DNA of 64,000 nt from Caballeronia pedi (GTDB taxonomy: Bacteria > Pseudomonadota > Gammaproteobacteria > Burkholderiales > Burkholderiaceae). The number at the start of each line of letters is the position of its first letter. The first letter of the stretch is position 1. Where the stretch lies: positions 372,001 to 436,000 of the forward strand of contig NZ_FCOE02000002.1 in the NCBI RefSeq assembly GCF_001544915.2. Reading direction: 5' to 3'. This document shows positions 44,974 through 52,619 of this stretch, piece by piece. The notes under the pieces were generated by a model, which worked only from the letters and a program-made list of their open reading frames with translations, had not been told where the DNA came from and ran no database searches. Made by a program: the position numbers and the translations under genes.

Positions 44974-45027
44974 ATGACATCACCGCGCAAACCACGCATT
45001 CGCAAGCTGCGCCGCCGAATGCAATAA
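44974..45027 (+). CDS. possible 17-residue basic micropeptide
   Basis: MTSPRKPRIRKLRRRMQ is encoded between the dehydrogenase and the transporter gene. AGGAGA at 44961-44966 is correctly spaced from its ATG. Eight of 17 residues are Arg or Lys. It may be a leader peptide or chance; the ribosome-binding site is the only support. Confidence 0.3.
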   Translation: MTSPRKPRIRKLRRRMQ

Positions 45028-45155
45028 GCAGACGCAGATCGAGCCGCAATCCTCATCCGACGTACCCAAGGGAAGTTCCGCATGCCGTGACATCCGGCGC
45101 CACTCGATCATTCGAGGGCGCCCGTCCACGCACGCGGTTACACAAGGAGACGATG

Positions 45156-46442
45156 ATGTTCCGTCGAGCCACGACGCGCGTTTTGCTGCTGCTATGCGCG
45201 ATGTATTTCATCACCTATATCGACCGGGTCAATGTCAGTACCGCGGCGAGCCAGTTCGGCGCTGAGCTGGGCCTGTCGCACACGCAAGTCGGTTTCGTGT
45301 TTTCCGCGTTCGCGTATCCGTATCTGGTGTTTCAGATCATCGGTGGATGGGTGGGCGACCGCTTCGGGCCGCGCCGCACGCTCACGCTGTGCGCGATCAT
45401 CTGGGCGGGCGCGACCGTGCTGACGGGTATGGCGGGCGGCTTTTTCTCGCTGATCGTGGCGCGCGTGCTGCTCGGCCTCGGCGAAGGCGCGACCTTTCCG
45501 ACCGCGACACGCGCAATGTCCAACTGGATGCCCGCCGATCAGCGCGGTTTTGCACAAGGCATTACGCATGCAGCTTCGCGCATCGGCAATGCGGTAGCGC
45601 CGCCGCTCATCGTCTGGCTGATGGTCGCGACGAGCTGGCGCGGCGCGTTCATCATCACCGGGATCATCAGTTTTGTGTGGGCAGTGGCGTGGGTCTTGTA
45701 CTTCCGCGACAATCCGCGCGATCATCCGCGCATCACCGAAACCGAGTGCGCGACGCTTGCAAACTACTCGGGCGTGAAGCAACGCACGCCGGTGCCGTGG
45801 CGCAAGCTGCTCGGCCGCATGGCGCCCGTCACCGCCGTGTACTTCTGCTATGGATGGGTGTTGTGGCTCTTCCTCGGCTGGATTCCGCAATACTTCCTGC
45901 ACAGCTATCACATGCAACTGGGCAAGTCGGCGCTCTTCGCCTCGGGCGTGTTCTTCGCGGGCGTGCTCGGCGACTGGTTCGGCGGCTCGCTGACCGACCG
46001 CATCCTGAGAAAGAGCGGCAACGTGCGCCTCGCGCGCAATGTGATGGTCGGCGTGTGCATGTTCCTGACGCTGCTGTCGCTCGCGCCGATCATGCTCGTC
46101 TCCGACATTTCGATCACGCTCGCGGCGGTGTGTCTTTCGGCTGGCTTCTTCTTCAACGAGATGACGATCGGTCCGATGTGGTCAGTGCCGATGGATATCG
46201 CGCCGAAACACTCCGGCACCGCGTCCGGCATCATGAATTCCGGTTCGGCGCTGGCGGCCATCATCAGCCCGGTGGTGGGCGGCTGGCTGATCGACCGCAC
46301 CGGCAACTGGAACCTGCCATTCACCGTGTCGATGATCCTAATGGGCGCGGGCATCATCCTCTCGTTCACGATGCGCCCGGACCGCGCGCTCGAAGTGGAG
46401 GAAGAAAACAAGGACGCGGCGGACGCGCGCAAGTTCGTGTGA
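45156..46442 (+). CDS. MFS transporter, anion:cation symporter (ACS) family
   Basis: A 428-residue twelve-helix transporter. The ACS branch is shown by YFITYIDRVNVSTAASQFG in the first helix and loop, GGWVGDRFGPRRTL in the second loop and LLGLGEGATFPTATRAMSNW in helix four. Members import organic anions such as glucarate, galactonate, tartrate or hydroxy-carboxylates with protons. AAGGAGA at 45144-45150 precedes two adjacent ATGs; the second, at 45156, is better spaced. It is the only uptake system in the operon, so its substrate is probably the growth substrate the other enzymes degrade. Confidence 0.92.
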   Translation: MFRRATTRVLLLLCAMYFITYIDRVNVSTAASQFGAELGLSHTQVGFVFSAFAYPYLVFQIIGGWVGDRFGPRRTLTLCAIIWAGATVLTGMAGGFFSLIVARVLLGLGEGATFPTATRAMSNWMPADQRGFAQGITHAASRIGNAVAPPLIVWLMVATSWRGAFIITGIISFVWAVAWVLYFRDNPRDHPRITETECATLANYSGVKQRTPVPWRKLLGRMAPVTAVYFCYGWVLWLFLGWIPQYFLHSYHMQLGKSALFASGVFFAGVLGDWFGGSLTDRILRKSGNVRLARNVMVGVCMFLTLLSLAPIMLVSDISITLAAVCLSAGFFFNEMTIGPMWSVPMDIAPKHSGTASGIMNSGSALAAIISPVVGGWLIDRTGNWNLPFTVSMILMGAGIILSFTMRPDRALEVEEENKDAADARKFV

Positions 46443-46455
46443 TCTGGCGGACGAG

Positions 46456-46488
46456 GCGGTTCGATGCATGTTGCATGCATTGAACCGC
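46456..46488. repeat. 33-base inverted repeat between transporter and enoyl-CoA hydratase genes
   Basis: Two 15-base arms (46456-46470 and 46474-46488) match at 14 of 15 positions around a TTG loop. The inner arms are ATGCATG/CATGCAT. It begins 14 bases after the transporter stop. No T-run follows, so it could be a partial transcription barrier, an mRNA-stabilising hairpin or an operator. Confidence 0.6.
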
Positions 46489-46527
46489 ATTGAATAACGC
46501 ATGCAGCATTCAATTCAAGGAGGCGAT

Positions 46528-47310
46528 GTGGCGGAACCATCCATCCTGACCGAGCGCGACGGCGATATCGTGACGGTCGTGATCGACCGGCCCGAGAAGC
46601 TCAACGCGATGACGAAGCCTCTGTGGCGCGCACTCGGCGAGACCATCGAGACGCTTTCCCTCGATGACACGCTGCGTTGCATCGTGCTGCGCGGCGCGGG
46701 TGAGAAGGCGTTTTCACCGGGCAACGACATAGGGGAGTTCCGGACGGATCGCGCGAACGTCGAGCAGGCGAGGACTTACGGCGCAATCATGCATCGCACT
46801 TTGAATGCATTGCGCGAGTGCCGGCATCCGATCGTCGCGATGATTCATGGCATTTGCGTCGGCGGCGGTCTGGAAATCGCCGCGATGTGCGATCTGCGCA
46901 TCTGCGGCGAGTCGAGCCGTTTCGGCGTGCCCATCAAGAACCTCGGGCTGGTGATGGCGCATGCGGAAATGGAAGGCCTCGTGCGTCTCGCGGGCCCGGC
47001 GGCCGCGCTCGAGATCCTGCTCGAAGGGCGCATCTTCGGTGCGAAGGAAGCGCTGGCGAAAGGGCTCGTCACGCGCGTCGTCGCGGACGCGGAAGTCACC
47101 GCGCATGCCCACGAAACCGCACGGCGAATCGCGGACGGCGCGCCGCTCGTCGCGCGCTGGCACAAACAGTTCGTGCGCCGCGTGATGGACCCCGCGCCGC
47201 TCACCGACGATGAACGCGACGAAGGCTTCACCTGCTTCGGCACCGAGGATTTTCGCACCGGCTATCAGGCCTTCCTCGACAAGGTCAAGCCGCAATTCAA
47301 GGGACGTTGA
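46528..47310 (+). CDS. enoyl-CoA hydratase/isomerase family protein
   Basis: A 260-residue crotonase-fold protein. The oxyanion-hole segments are KAFSPGNDIGEF and HGICVGGGLEIAAMCDLRI. The usual catalytic glutamates of hydratases are not clearly both present, so isomerase or other crotonase chemistry is possible. The GTG at 46528 was chosen because AAGGAGG at 46517-46523 is just upstream and the protein then starts AEPSILTERDGDIVTV; an in-frame ATG at 46501 precedes the Shine-Dalgarno and is unlikely. The CoA-transferase gene follows after one base, so the two probably act on the same acyl-CoA. Confidence 0.9.
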   Translation: MAEPSILTERDGDIVTVVIDRPEKLNAMTKPLWRALGETIETLSLDDTLRCIVLRGAGEKAFSPGNDIGEFRTDRANVEQARTYGAIMHRTLNALRECRHPIVAMIHGICVGGGLEIAAMCDLRICGESSRFGVPIKNLGLVMAHAEMEGLVRLAGPAAALEILLEGRIFGAKEALAKGLVTRVVADAEVTAHAHETARRIADGAPLVARWHKQFVRRVMDPAPLTDDERDEGFTCFGTEDFRTGYQAFLDKVKPQFKGR

Positions 47311-47311
47311 C

Positions 47312-48550
47312 ATGGCAGACACGAAACCAGCGGCCGCGCCCGGCGCGGGACCGCTTGCGGGCATGCGCGTGATCGAACTCGCGCACATCATGTCGGGGCC
47401 GATCTGCGGGATGATGCTCGCGGACATGGGCGCCGACGTCATCAAGGTCGAGAAGATTCCCGGCGGCGACGATTGCAGACGGTTCGCGCCGATACTCCCG
47501 AGCGGCGAATCGGCATCGTTCATGATCGTGAACCGCAACAAGCGCGGCATCGCCCTCAATCTAAAGACGCCGGGCGGCAAGGAAGTGCTCGCAAGGATGC
47601 TCGCGAGCGCGGACGTGGTGACGGAGAACTATCGGCGCGGCACGATGGAAAAACTCGGCTTGGGCTACGAGACGCTCAAGGCGATGAATCCCGGCCTCAT
47701 CTATTGCGCGATTTCCGGCTATGGCCGCAGCGGGCCCATGGCCGACAAGGGCGGCTTCGATCTCATCGCGCAAGGCCTGAGCGGCCTGATGAGCATGACC
47801 GGTGAACCGGGGCAGGCGCCCATCAAAGCAGGCTCGCCCGTCACCGATATCAATGCGGGGATTCTGGCCGCGCTCGGCATCAGCGCGGCGTATGCGCGAA
47901 AGCAGGCGACCGGCCTCGGACAGATGGTCGATACGTCGCTCTTCGAAGCTGGCCTGCAGCAGATGTACTGGGCGTTCGCCAACTACTTCGCGGACGGCAC
48001 CGTGTTGCCCAAGGCGGGCTCCGCGAATCCGACGAGTGCGCCGTACCAGGCGTTCCGCACGCGCGACGGCTGGGTCAACATCGGCGCGGCGAATCAGAGC
48101 AACTACGAGCGGCTCGTGGGCGTGCTGAACATTCCCGGACTCGCCGAAGACGAGCGTTTCCGGACCAATGCGGGCCGTCTGAAGCATCGCGAGGCGCTCG
48201 TTGAGATGCTGGGCGCGCGTCTGGTCGAGCGCACCACCGACGCATGGCTCGCGAGCTTCGACGAGATCGGCCTGCCGAGCGGCGCGGTGCTCGGCGTGCC
48301 GGAGGCGTCGTCGCACGAACAGGCCATCGCGCGCGGGATGATCGTGGAGACGGACCACCCGCTCGCGGGCCCGATGCGCGGCATCGGCTTGCCGATTCAT
48401 TTCTCCGAGGGGCGCACGCAAGCCTCGCGTCCCGCGCCGCTGCTCGGGCAGCACACCGGCGAAGTGCTCGGCGAATACGGCTTCGACGACGCGCGCATTC
48501 AGGCGCTCAAGGACGAAGGCGCGATTCTCGAAACGGAAGTTCCGGCATGA
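47312..48550 (+). CDS. CaiB/BaiF family (class III) CoA-transferase
   Basis: A 412-residue class III CoA-transferase. The N-terminus LAGMRVIELAHIMSGPICGMM and MGADVIKVEKIPGGDD are diagnostic, and the catalytic aspartate lies in GFDLIAQGLSGLMSMTG or the nearby PVTDI segment. Such enzymes move CoA between carboxylates, activating an acid for degradation. It starts one base after the stop of the enoyl-CoA hydratase gene, which implies coupled translation and a shared pathway: activation by this enzyme, then hydration or isomerisation by the other. Confidence 0.93.
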   Translation: MADTKPAAAPGAGPLAGMRVIELAHIMSGPICGMMLADMGADVIKVEKIPGGDDCRRFAPILPSGESASFMIVNRNKRGIALNLKTPGGKEVLARMLASADVVTENYRRGTMEKLGLGYETLKAMNPGLIYCAISGYGRSGPMADKGGFDLIAQGLSGLMSMTGEPGQAPIKAGSPVTDINAGILAALGISAAYARKQATGLGQMVDTSLFEAGLQQMYWAFANYFADGTVLPKAGSANPTSAPYQAFRTRDGWVNIGAANQSNYERLVGVLNIPGLAEDERFRTNAGRLKHREALVEMLGARLVERTTDAWLASFDEIGLPSGAVLGVPEASSHEQAIARGMIVETDHPLAGPMRGIGLPIHFSEGRTQASRPAPLLGQHTGEVLGEYGFDDARIQALKDEGAILETEVPA

Positions 48551-48577
48551 CGTCGGCAAAAGGACAAACGGTTTTAT

Positions 48578-48597
48578 GCATTCATCATGCAGAATGC
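48578..48597. repeat. GCATTC-N8-GAATGC inverted repeat
   Basis: Perfect six-base arms lie in the 76-base gap between the CoA-transferase and the PLP-enzyme genes. It is one of several related palindromes in the window. Confidence 0.5.
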
Positions 48598-48626
48598 CTG
48601 ATCCAACTCCATCGCCACGATCCGCC

Positions 48627-49775
48627 ATGACGCTCATTCCTCCTTGTGCCGCCCGCGTGGGCGACATGCTCGAAACCGTCGCCACGCCATCTCTGACGAT
48701 CGATCTCGACGCCTTCGACGCCAATCTCGCCGCGATGTCCGCATACGCGGCGCGACACGGCGTTGCTTTGCGTCCGCACGGGAAGGCGCACAAGTCCAGC
48801 GAGATCGCCAAGCGCCAGGTCGAAGCGGGCGCGGTCGGCGTGTGCTGCCAGAAGCTGTCGGAGGCGTATCCGTTCGCGCGCGCGGGCATCGGCAGCATTC
48901 ATGTGAGCAACGAGTTCGTCGGCGCGGACAAGCTGGCGATGGCTGTCGAACTCGCATCGCATGTGCGGCTTTCGGTGTGCGTCGATGCGTTGTCGCAAGT
49001 GCGGGCGCTCGGCGATGCAGCGGCGCGTGCCGGTGTGACCATCGACGTGCTGCCCGAAATCGATGCCGGCCAGCATCGCTGCGGCGTGACGAGCGAGGAC
49101 GCGCTGCTCGCGCTCGTCGACGGCATCGCGGAACAACGAGCGTTGCGCTTCGCGGGCATTCAGGCGTATCACGGCGGCATACAACACGTCGCGGACTGGA
49201 GCGCGCGCAAGAGCGAGGCGAATCGCGCCGCGGACATCGCCTCAGGCTATCTACGCTCGCTCGATGCACGCGGCGTGCGCTGCGGCGTCGTGACGGGCGG
49301 CGGCACGGGCACGGTCGAGTTCGATGCCGCGAGCGGCGTCTTCACCGAACTGCAACCGGGCTCGTACCTCTTCATGGATGGCGATTACGGCGGCATCGGC
49401 TGGAGCGGCGAATTGCGCTGGCGTCACAGTCTTTTCGTGCTATCGACGATCATGAGCGCGACGCGGCCCGGCATGGCCGTATGCGACGTCGGCCTGAAAG
49501 GGCTCGCGGTGGATTCGGGCTTGCCGCGCAGCGTGCATTGGCTCGACACGAACACGGCGCCTGCGTTGAGCTACGTCGCCGCGAACGACGAACACGGCAT
49601 GTTGCAGGCGCAACACGATGCCGACGCCGATTTCGCGGCGTTCGCCGGCGAGCGGCTTCGGTTGCCGCCGGGACACTGCGATCCGACCGTGAATCTCTAC
49701 GACGAATACGTGTGCTATCGCGGCGAGCGCGTGACGGACATCTGGCCGATCGATGCCCGCGGCCTTTCGCGCTAG
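48627..49775 (+). CDS. DSD1-family PLP enzyme (D-threonine aldolase / 3-hydroxy-D-aspartate aldolase-like)
   Basis: A 382-residue fold-type III PLP enzyme with an alanine-racemase-like barrel. The PLP lysine is K53 in RPHGKAHKS. Near the end GHCDPTVNLYDEYVC provides the metal site: His350 is followed two positions later by Asp352. In characterised D-threonine aldolases the ligands are His and Asp, whereas D-serine dehydratases use His and Cys, so an aldolase reaction is favoured. BhcC of the beta-hydroxyaspartate cycle belongs to this family. The start at 48627 gives the family N-terminus; an ATG at 48576 is less likely. It ends the operon, sharing a CTAG with the opposing gene. Confidence 0.88.
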   Translation: MTLIPPCAARVGDMLETVATPSLTIDLDAFDANLAAMSAYAARHGVALRPHGKAHKSSEIAKRQVEAGAVGVCCQKLSEAYPFARAGIGSIHVSNEFVGADKLAMAVELASHVRLSVCVDALSQVRALGDAAARAGVTIDVLPEIDAGQHRCGVTSEDALLALVDGIAEQRALRFAGIQAYHGGIQHVADWSARKSEANRAADIASGYLRSLDARGVRCGVVTGGGTGTVEFDAASGVFTELQPGSYLFMDGDYGGIGWSGELRWRHSLFVLSTIMSATRPGMAVCDVGLKGLAVDSGLPRSVHWLDTNTAPALSYVAANDEHGMLQAQHDADADFAAFAGERLRLPPGHCDPTVNLYDEYVCYRGERVTDIWPIDARGLSR

Positions 49776-50821
49776 GCCGATGATTCCTTCGGCGGATAGA
49801 TCGTCGCGATCAGCGCGTCGAGATCCGCGACGATCAGCCCGACGACGAACTGCGCCACTTCCTGCGCGCCATGCGCCGACTCCTGCGCCGCAAGCATGTC
49901 CTTGAGCTCACTGACGGCGGCGCGTACGCGTTCGAGTGGCGCTTCTTCCTGATGGTTCGACGCGAGCACGTTCGCGAGCGTTTCGAACAGAGCTTGTAGC
50001 TTACGGCCCGTATCGCCGAGCCGAGCCGCGCATAGCTCGCGATCGAGACGCGATACCGCCTTCGCAAGAAAGGCCGCATCGCCATGAAGACGCCGCAGGA
50101 AGGGCGCCGACTTGTCGATGGCGTCGGAGCGCCGGTTCTGCACGAGCACGATGATGTGCTCGCGTTCGGCTTCCTTCAACGCATCGTCGAGCGCTTTCTG
50201 GGCGTCCATGCTGTGCGTTTCGAGGCGCATCGCGCGGGCTTCGTCCGGTTCGCCGGACAGATACAAGCCGATCAACTGACCCAGGCTTTTCAGCGTATCC
50301 GCGACACTGCGATGCGCGGCTTCGAGCGCGCGATTCGGCCAGAGCGCCGACACGACGAACGACGACGCCGCGCCGATCAATATCTCCAGCACGCGATGCA
50401 TCGGCCGCTCGAAGGGTGATCCCGGGCCCGCCGGAATCAGCACGACGATTACGAGCGTCACGCACGCGAGCCTGAACGCGGGGCGCTTCGCGCTCAACGC
50501 GGCGAGCGGTACGAGCGCGACCGCGAAGACGGCGAGCGGCGGCGCGCCACGCTCCATTGCAACGATGCCGAGCACGCCCGCTACCGCGCCGATGAATGCG
50601 CCGATGATCTGATCGCGAGCGGTATCGACGGCTTGCGTAAGACTCGGCTGCGTGACGATGACGAGTGTCGTGATGAGCGCCCAGTACCCTTCGGGCAGCG
50701 TGGCGAGCCGCGCGGCGGCATAGCTGATCGCGCAGCTCATGAGTGTGCGAAGAAGCCGTCGTGCTTCGGGTGCGCCGAAGAAAGTGCGCAATTTGCGTCG
50801 TGTGCGGGTGATCGCGGTCAT
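49772..50821 (-). CDS. FUSC family membrane protein
   Basis: A 349-residue protein with paired hydrophobic helices at the N-terminus (LMSCAISYAAARLATLPEGYWALIT, shortened form of the fusaric-acid-resistance domain) and a cytoplasmic helical half. FUSC proteins are inner-membrane efflux components related to aromatic-acid exporters such as AaeB; this one is a short, single-domain form. It converges on the PLP-enzyme gene and both use the same CTAG for their stop codons. A strong inverted repeat lies 56 bases upstream of its start. I see no membrane-fusion partner nearby. Confidence 0.85.
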   Translation of the reverse strand: MTAITRTRRKLRTFFGAPEARRLLRTLMSCAISYAAARLATLPEGYWALITTLVIVTQPSLTQAVDTARDQIIGAFIGAVAGVLGIVAMERGAPPLAVFAVALVPLAALSAKRPAFRLACVTLVIVVLIPAGPGSPFERPMHRVLEILIGAASSFVVSALWPNRALEAAHRSVADTLKSLGQLIGLYLSGEPDEARAMRLETHSMDAQKALDDALKEAEREHIIVLVQNRRSDAIDKSAPFLRRLHGDAAFLAKAVSRLDRELCAARLGDTGRKLQALFETLANVLASNHQEEAPLERVRAAVSELKDMLAAQESAHGAQEVAQFVVGLIVADLDALIATIYPPKESSA

Positions 50822-50876
50822 GCGGTCGGGTCGGTGGCTAAACGGATCAGACGATGAGGACGCGATGCGCGCGCCC

Positions 50877-50903
50877 GGTGCTGCATTATGCCAATGCAGC
50901 ACC
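50877..50903. repeat. perfect 11-base-arm inverted repeat upstream of the FUSC gene
   Basis: GGTGCTGCATT and AATGCAGCACC flank an ATGCC loop. It lies 56 bases before the FUSC start, where a repressor site or leader hairpin would be expected. The inner arms carry the GCATT/AATGC motif found elsewhere in this window. Confidence 0.6.
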
Positions 50904-51016
50904 GCGCGAGGCGAAAGAGGATGTCCAGGGAAAGCAGGAAAGGGGGCGGCACACATGTCCGTGCCGCCCCGGTATCGCGACGAACCGAAGTCTCGACGAA
51001 ACGTCAGGGTGTGCCG

Positions 51017-51202
51017 TCAGGTGAGTATTGGCACCGCTTCGATCAGCGCAAGCCCGAGTAGCGCCCCGATGGCTGCGCTGATGAGCTTCGGATGCCAGCG
51101 ATCCAGATGCAGCGCCGTGAGCAGCGCGCCGATCAGGATGACGCCGAGCAAAGCGAAAACCACGACAAGATAGCCGATTTCGAAATCATTGTTGATCAGC
51201 AC
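51017..51202 (-). CDS. small two-helix membrane protein
   Basis: A 61-residue protein with two hydrophobic helices (IGYLVVVFALLGVILIGALL and a C-terminal ISAAIGALLGLALIEAV) joined by a short HLDRWHPK loop. The GTG at 51202 was chosen because AGGAGG lies eight bases upstream; an ATG further up gives an unlikely charged extension. It lies between the FUSC gene and the substrate-binding/cytochrome fusion gene on the same strand. Function unknown. Confidence 0.6.
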   Translation of the reverse strand: MLINNDFEIGYLVVVFALLGVILIGALLTALHLDRWHPKLISAAIGALLGLALIEAVPILT

Positions 51203-51327
51203 GACGCTGGCCTCCTGCCGGCGCGAGCCGGCCGAATTGCGCATTGCATCACGCCGCGGCCCAAATCGATCCGCCCACGCGACATTTTGATTATATGTCA
51301 CGTTGTGATGTATTCAAGTCGACGATT

Positions 51328-52545
51328 TCAACGGGCGGGTCCCGCGTTCAGCGGCAGCTTCGACGCGCGCGCGCTGTCGGCCGTCATCTTCGATCCACCC
51401 GGCTTGTAGCCGTTCGACATCAGCAGGAACGCCATGATGTCCGCATAGTCCTGATCTTTCATCTTGCCGGGACGATCCGCGGGCATGTTGGTCGCCATGT
51501 AGGTGAAGATGCCGCCGACGGTGAGATGCGAGTTCGATGGCGGCGCGAACGAAGGTCCCTGCAACGCAGGCGCCGTCATGCCCTGAAGTTGCACGCCGTG
51601 GCACTTCGCGCACGAACTCGAATAGAGCGTCTTGCCGTGCGTCGTTTGCGCCTGCTCGAATGTGGGCGGCTCGACGGCGCCTTCGTTTGCCACCTTGATG
51701 AAGCGTCCCGCGCGCGCTGCGTTCGCATCGGCGAGCATGATGCCCGAATGCGTGGACGATGCTGGCGACGGCGTGTCGAGATAACGCGCAGCCGAAGCGG
51801 TTTGCGCGGGCAAGCTCCATTGCTTCGTCAGCGCCTGCAAGCGGCCATCGTTGGTCATTGCCTTGAGCGCATCGTCGATGCGTCCGCGAAACGCGGCGCT
51901 TCGATCGCTGAATGCGAATGCCAGATGCCAGTCCGCATACGGTGATTCCGCGCGTGCAACCGTGAAGCTGTGCTCCGGATGCGCGATGCGATACGCGACG
52001 ACGGCGGGATACCAGACGATCGCGCGTTGCGCGCGTCCACTCGCTACCGCGTCTACGGTCGATGCCGATGTGTTCTCGAGATCGAGCGTCACGTCCGACT
52101 GTTGCACCGCGATCAACTGCGCGGGGCTTGCGTAAGTCGCGGCGACCGTGCGCTTCGCGGCGTCTTTCAATTCCGCGCCCGGTGCTTCGATGCTCACATA
52201 GCCAGCACGCAGATAGCCGCGCGAAAACTGCATCTTGCCGCCGGACGCATCGGCGACGGCGGAGCGCGGGAAGCCGGCGATCACATCGCATGCGCGTGCG
52301 AGTGTCTTGTCGAGCTCCTTGAGCGACACGCCATCGTCGTCGCCTTCGCCGATGCCGTCGGCGACGAACGTCGCGGGGATGTTGGCGCGCGCGAAGACCG
52401 CCTGCGCGACGGCGCGATCGAGCGACGCCGACGGACTGCCGGGAAACGTGCAGATCTTCACGGCGGCATCAGAAGCCGATGGGGCCAGCGCGATGCATGC
52501 GGCCAGCATGCCCACGGCACGAATGGAGTTGAGGGATTGATTCAT
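51328..52545 (-). CDS. fusion of a quinoprotein-associated substrate-binding-like domain and cytochrome c
   Basis: A 405-residue exported protein. A signal peptide (VGMLAACIALAPSASDA) is followed by a domain of about 210 residues like the periplasmic binding proteins linked to quinoproteins (MxaJ/XoxJ type; CDVIAGFPRSAV and FSRGYLRAGYVSIEA are the recognisable parts). A class I cytochrome c with one CAKCH motif at 312-316 forms the C-terminus. In methanol dehydrogenase operons these two functions are usually separate genes. It follows the PQQ dehydrogenase gene by 74 bases on the same strand and probably accepts its electrons. Confidence 0.85.
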   Translation of the reverse strand: MNQSLNSIRAVGMLAACIALAPSASDAAVKICTFPGSPSASLDRAVAQAVFARANIPATFVADGIGEGDDDGVSLKELDKTLARACDVIAGFPRSAVADASGGKMQFSRGYLRAGYVSIEAPGAELKDAAKRTVAATYASPAQLIAVQQSDVTLDLENTSASTVDAVASGRAQRAIVWYPAVVAYRIAHPEHSFTVARAESPYADWHLAFAFSDRSAAFRGRIDDALKAMTNDGRLQALTKQWSLPAQTASAARYLDTPSPASSTHSGIMLADANAARAGRFIKVANEGAVEPPTFEQAQTTHGKTLYSSSCAKCHGVQLQGMTAPALQGPSFAPPSNSHLTVGGIFTYMATNMPADRPGKMKDQDYADIMAFLLMSNGYKPGGSKMTADSARASKLPLNAGPAR

Positions 52546-52619
52546 GTCGAAGCGTCCGATGAGGTCGATGAACACCGCGAGCACACGACGATGCGCGCTC
52601 GCGGCTCGATCAGGAGGGG

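Noticed and set aside
46456-46488. Strong inverted repeat read as a terminator of the transporter gene
   Set aside because: No T-run, and the enoyl-CoA hydratase gene follows closely with its own ribosome-binding site, so an operon is more likely.
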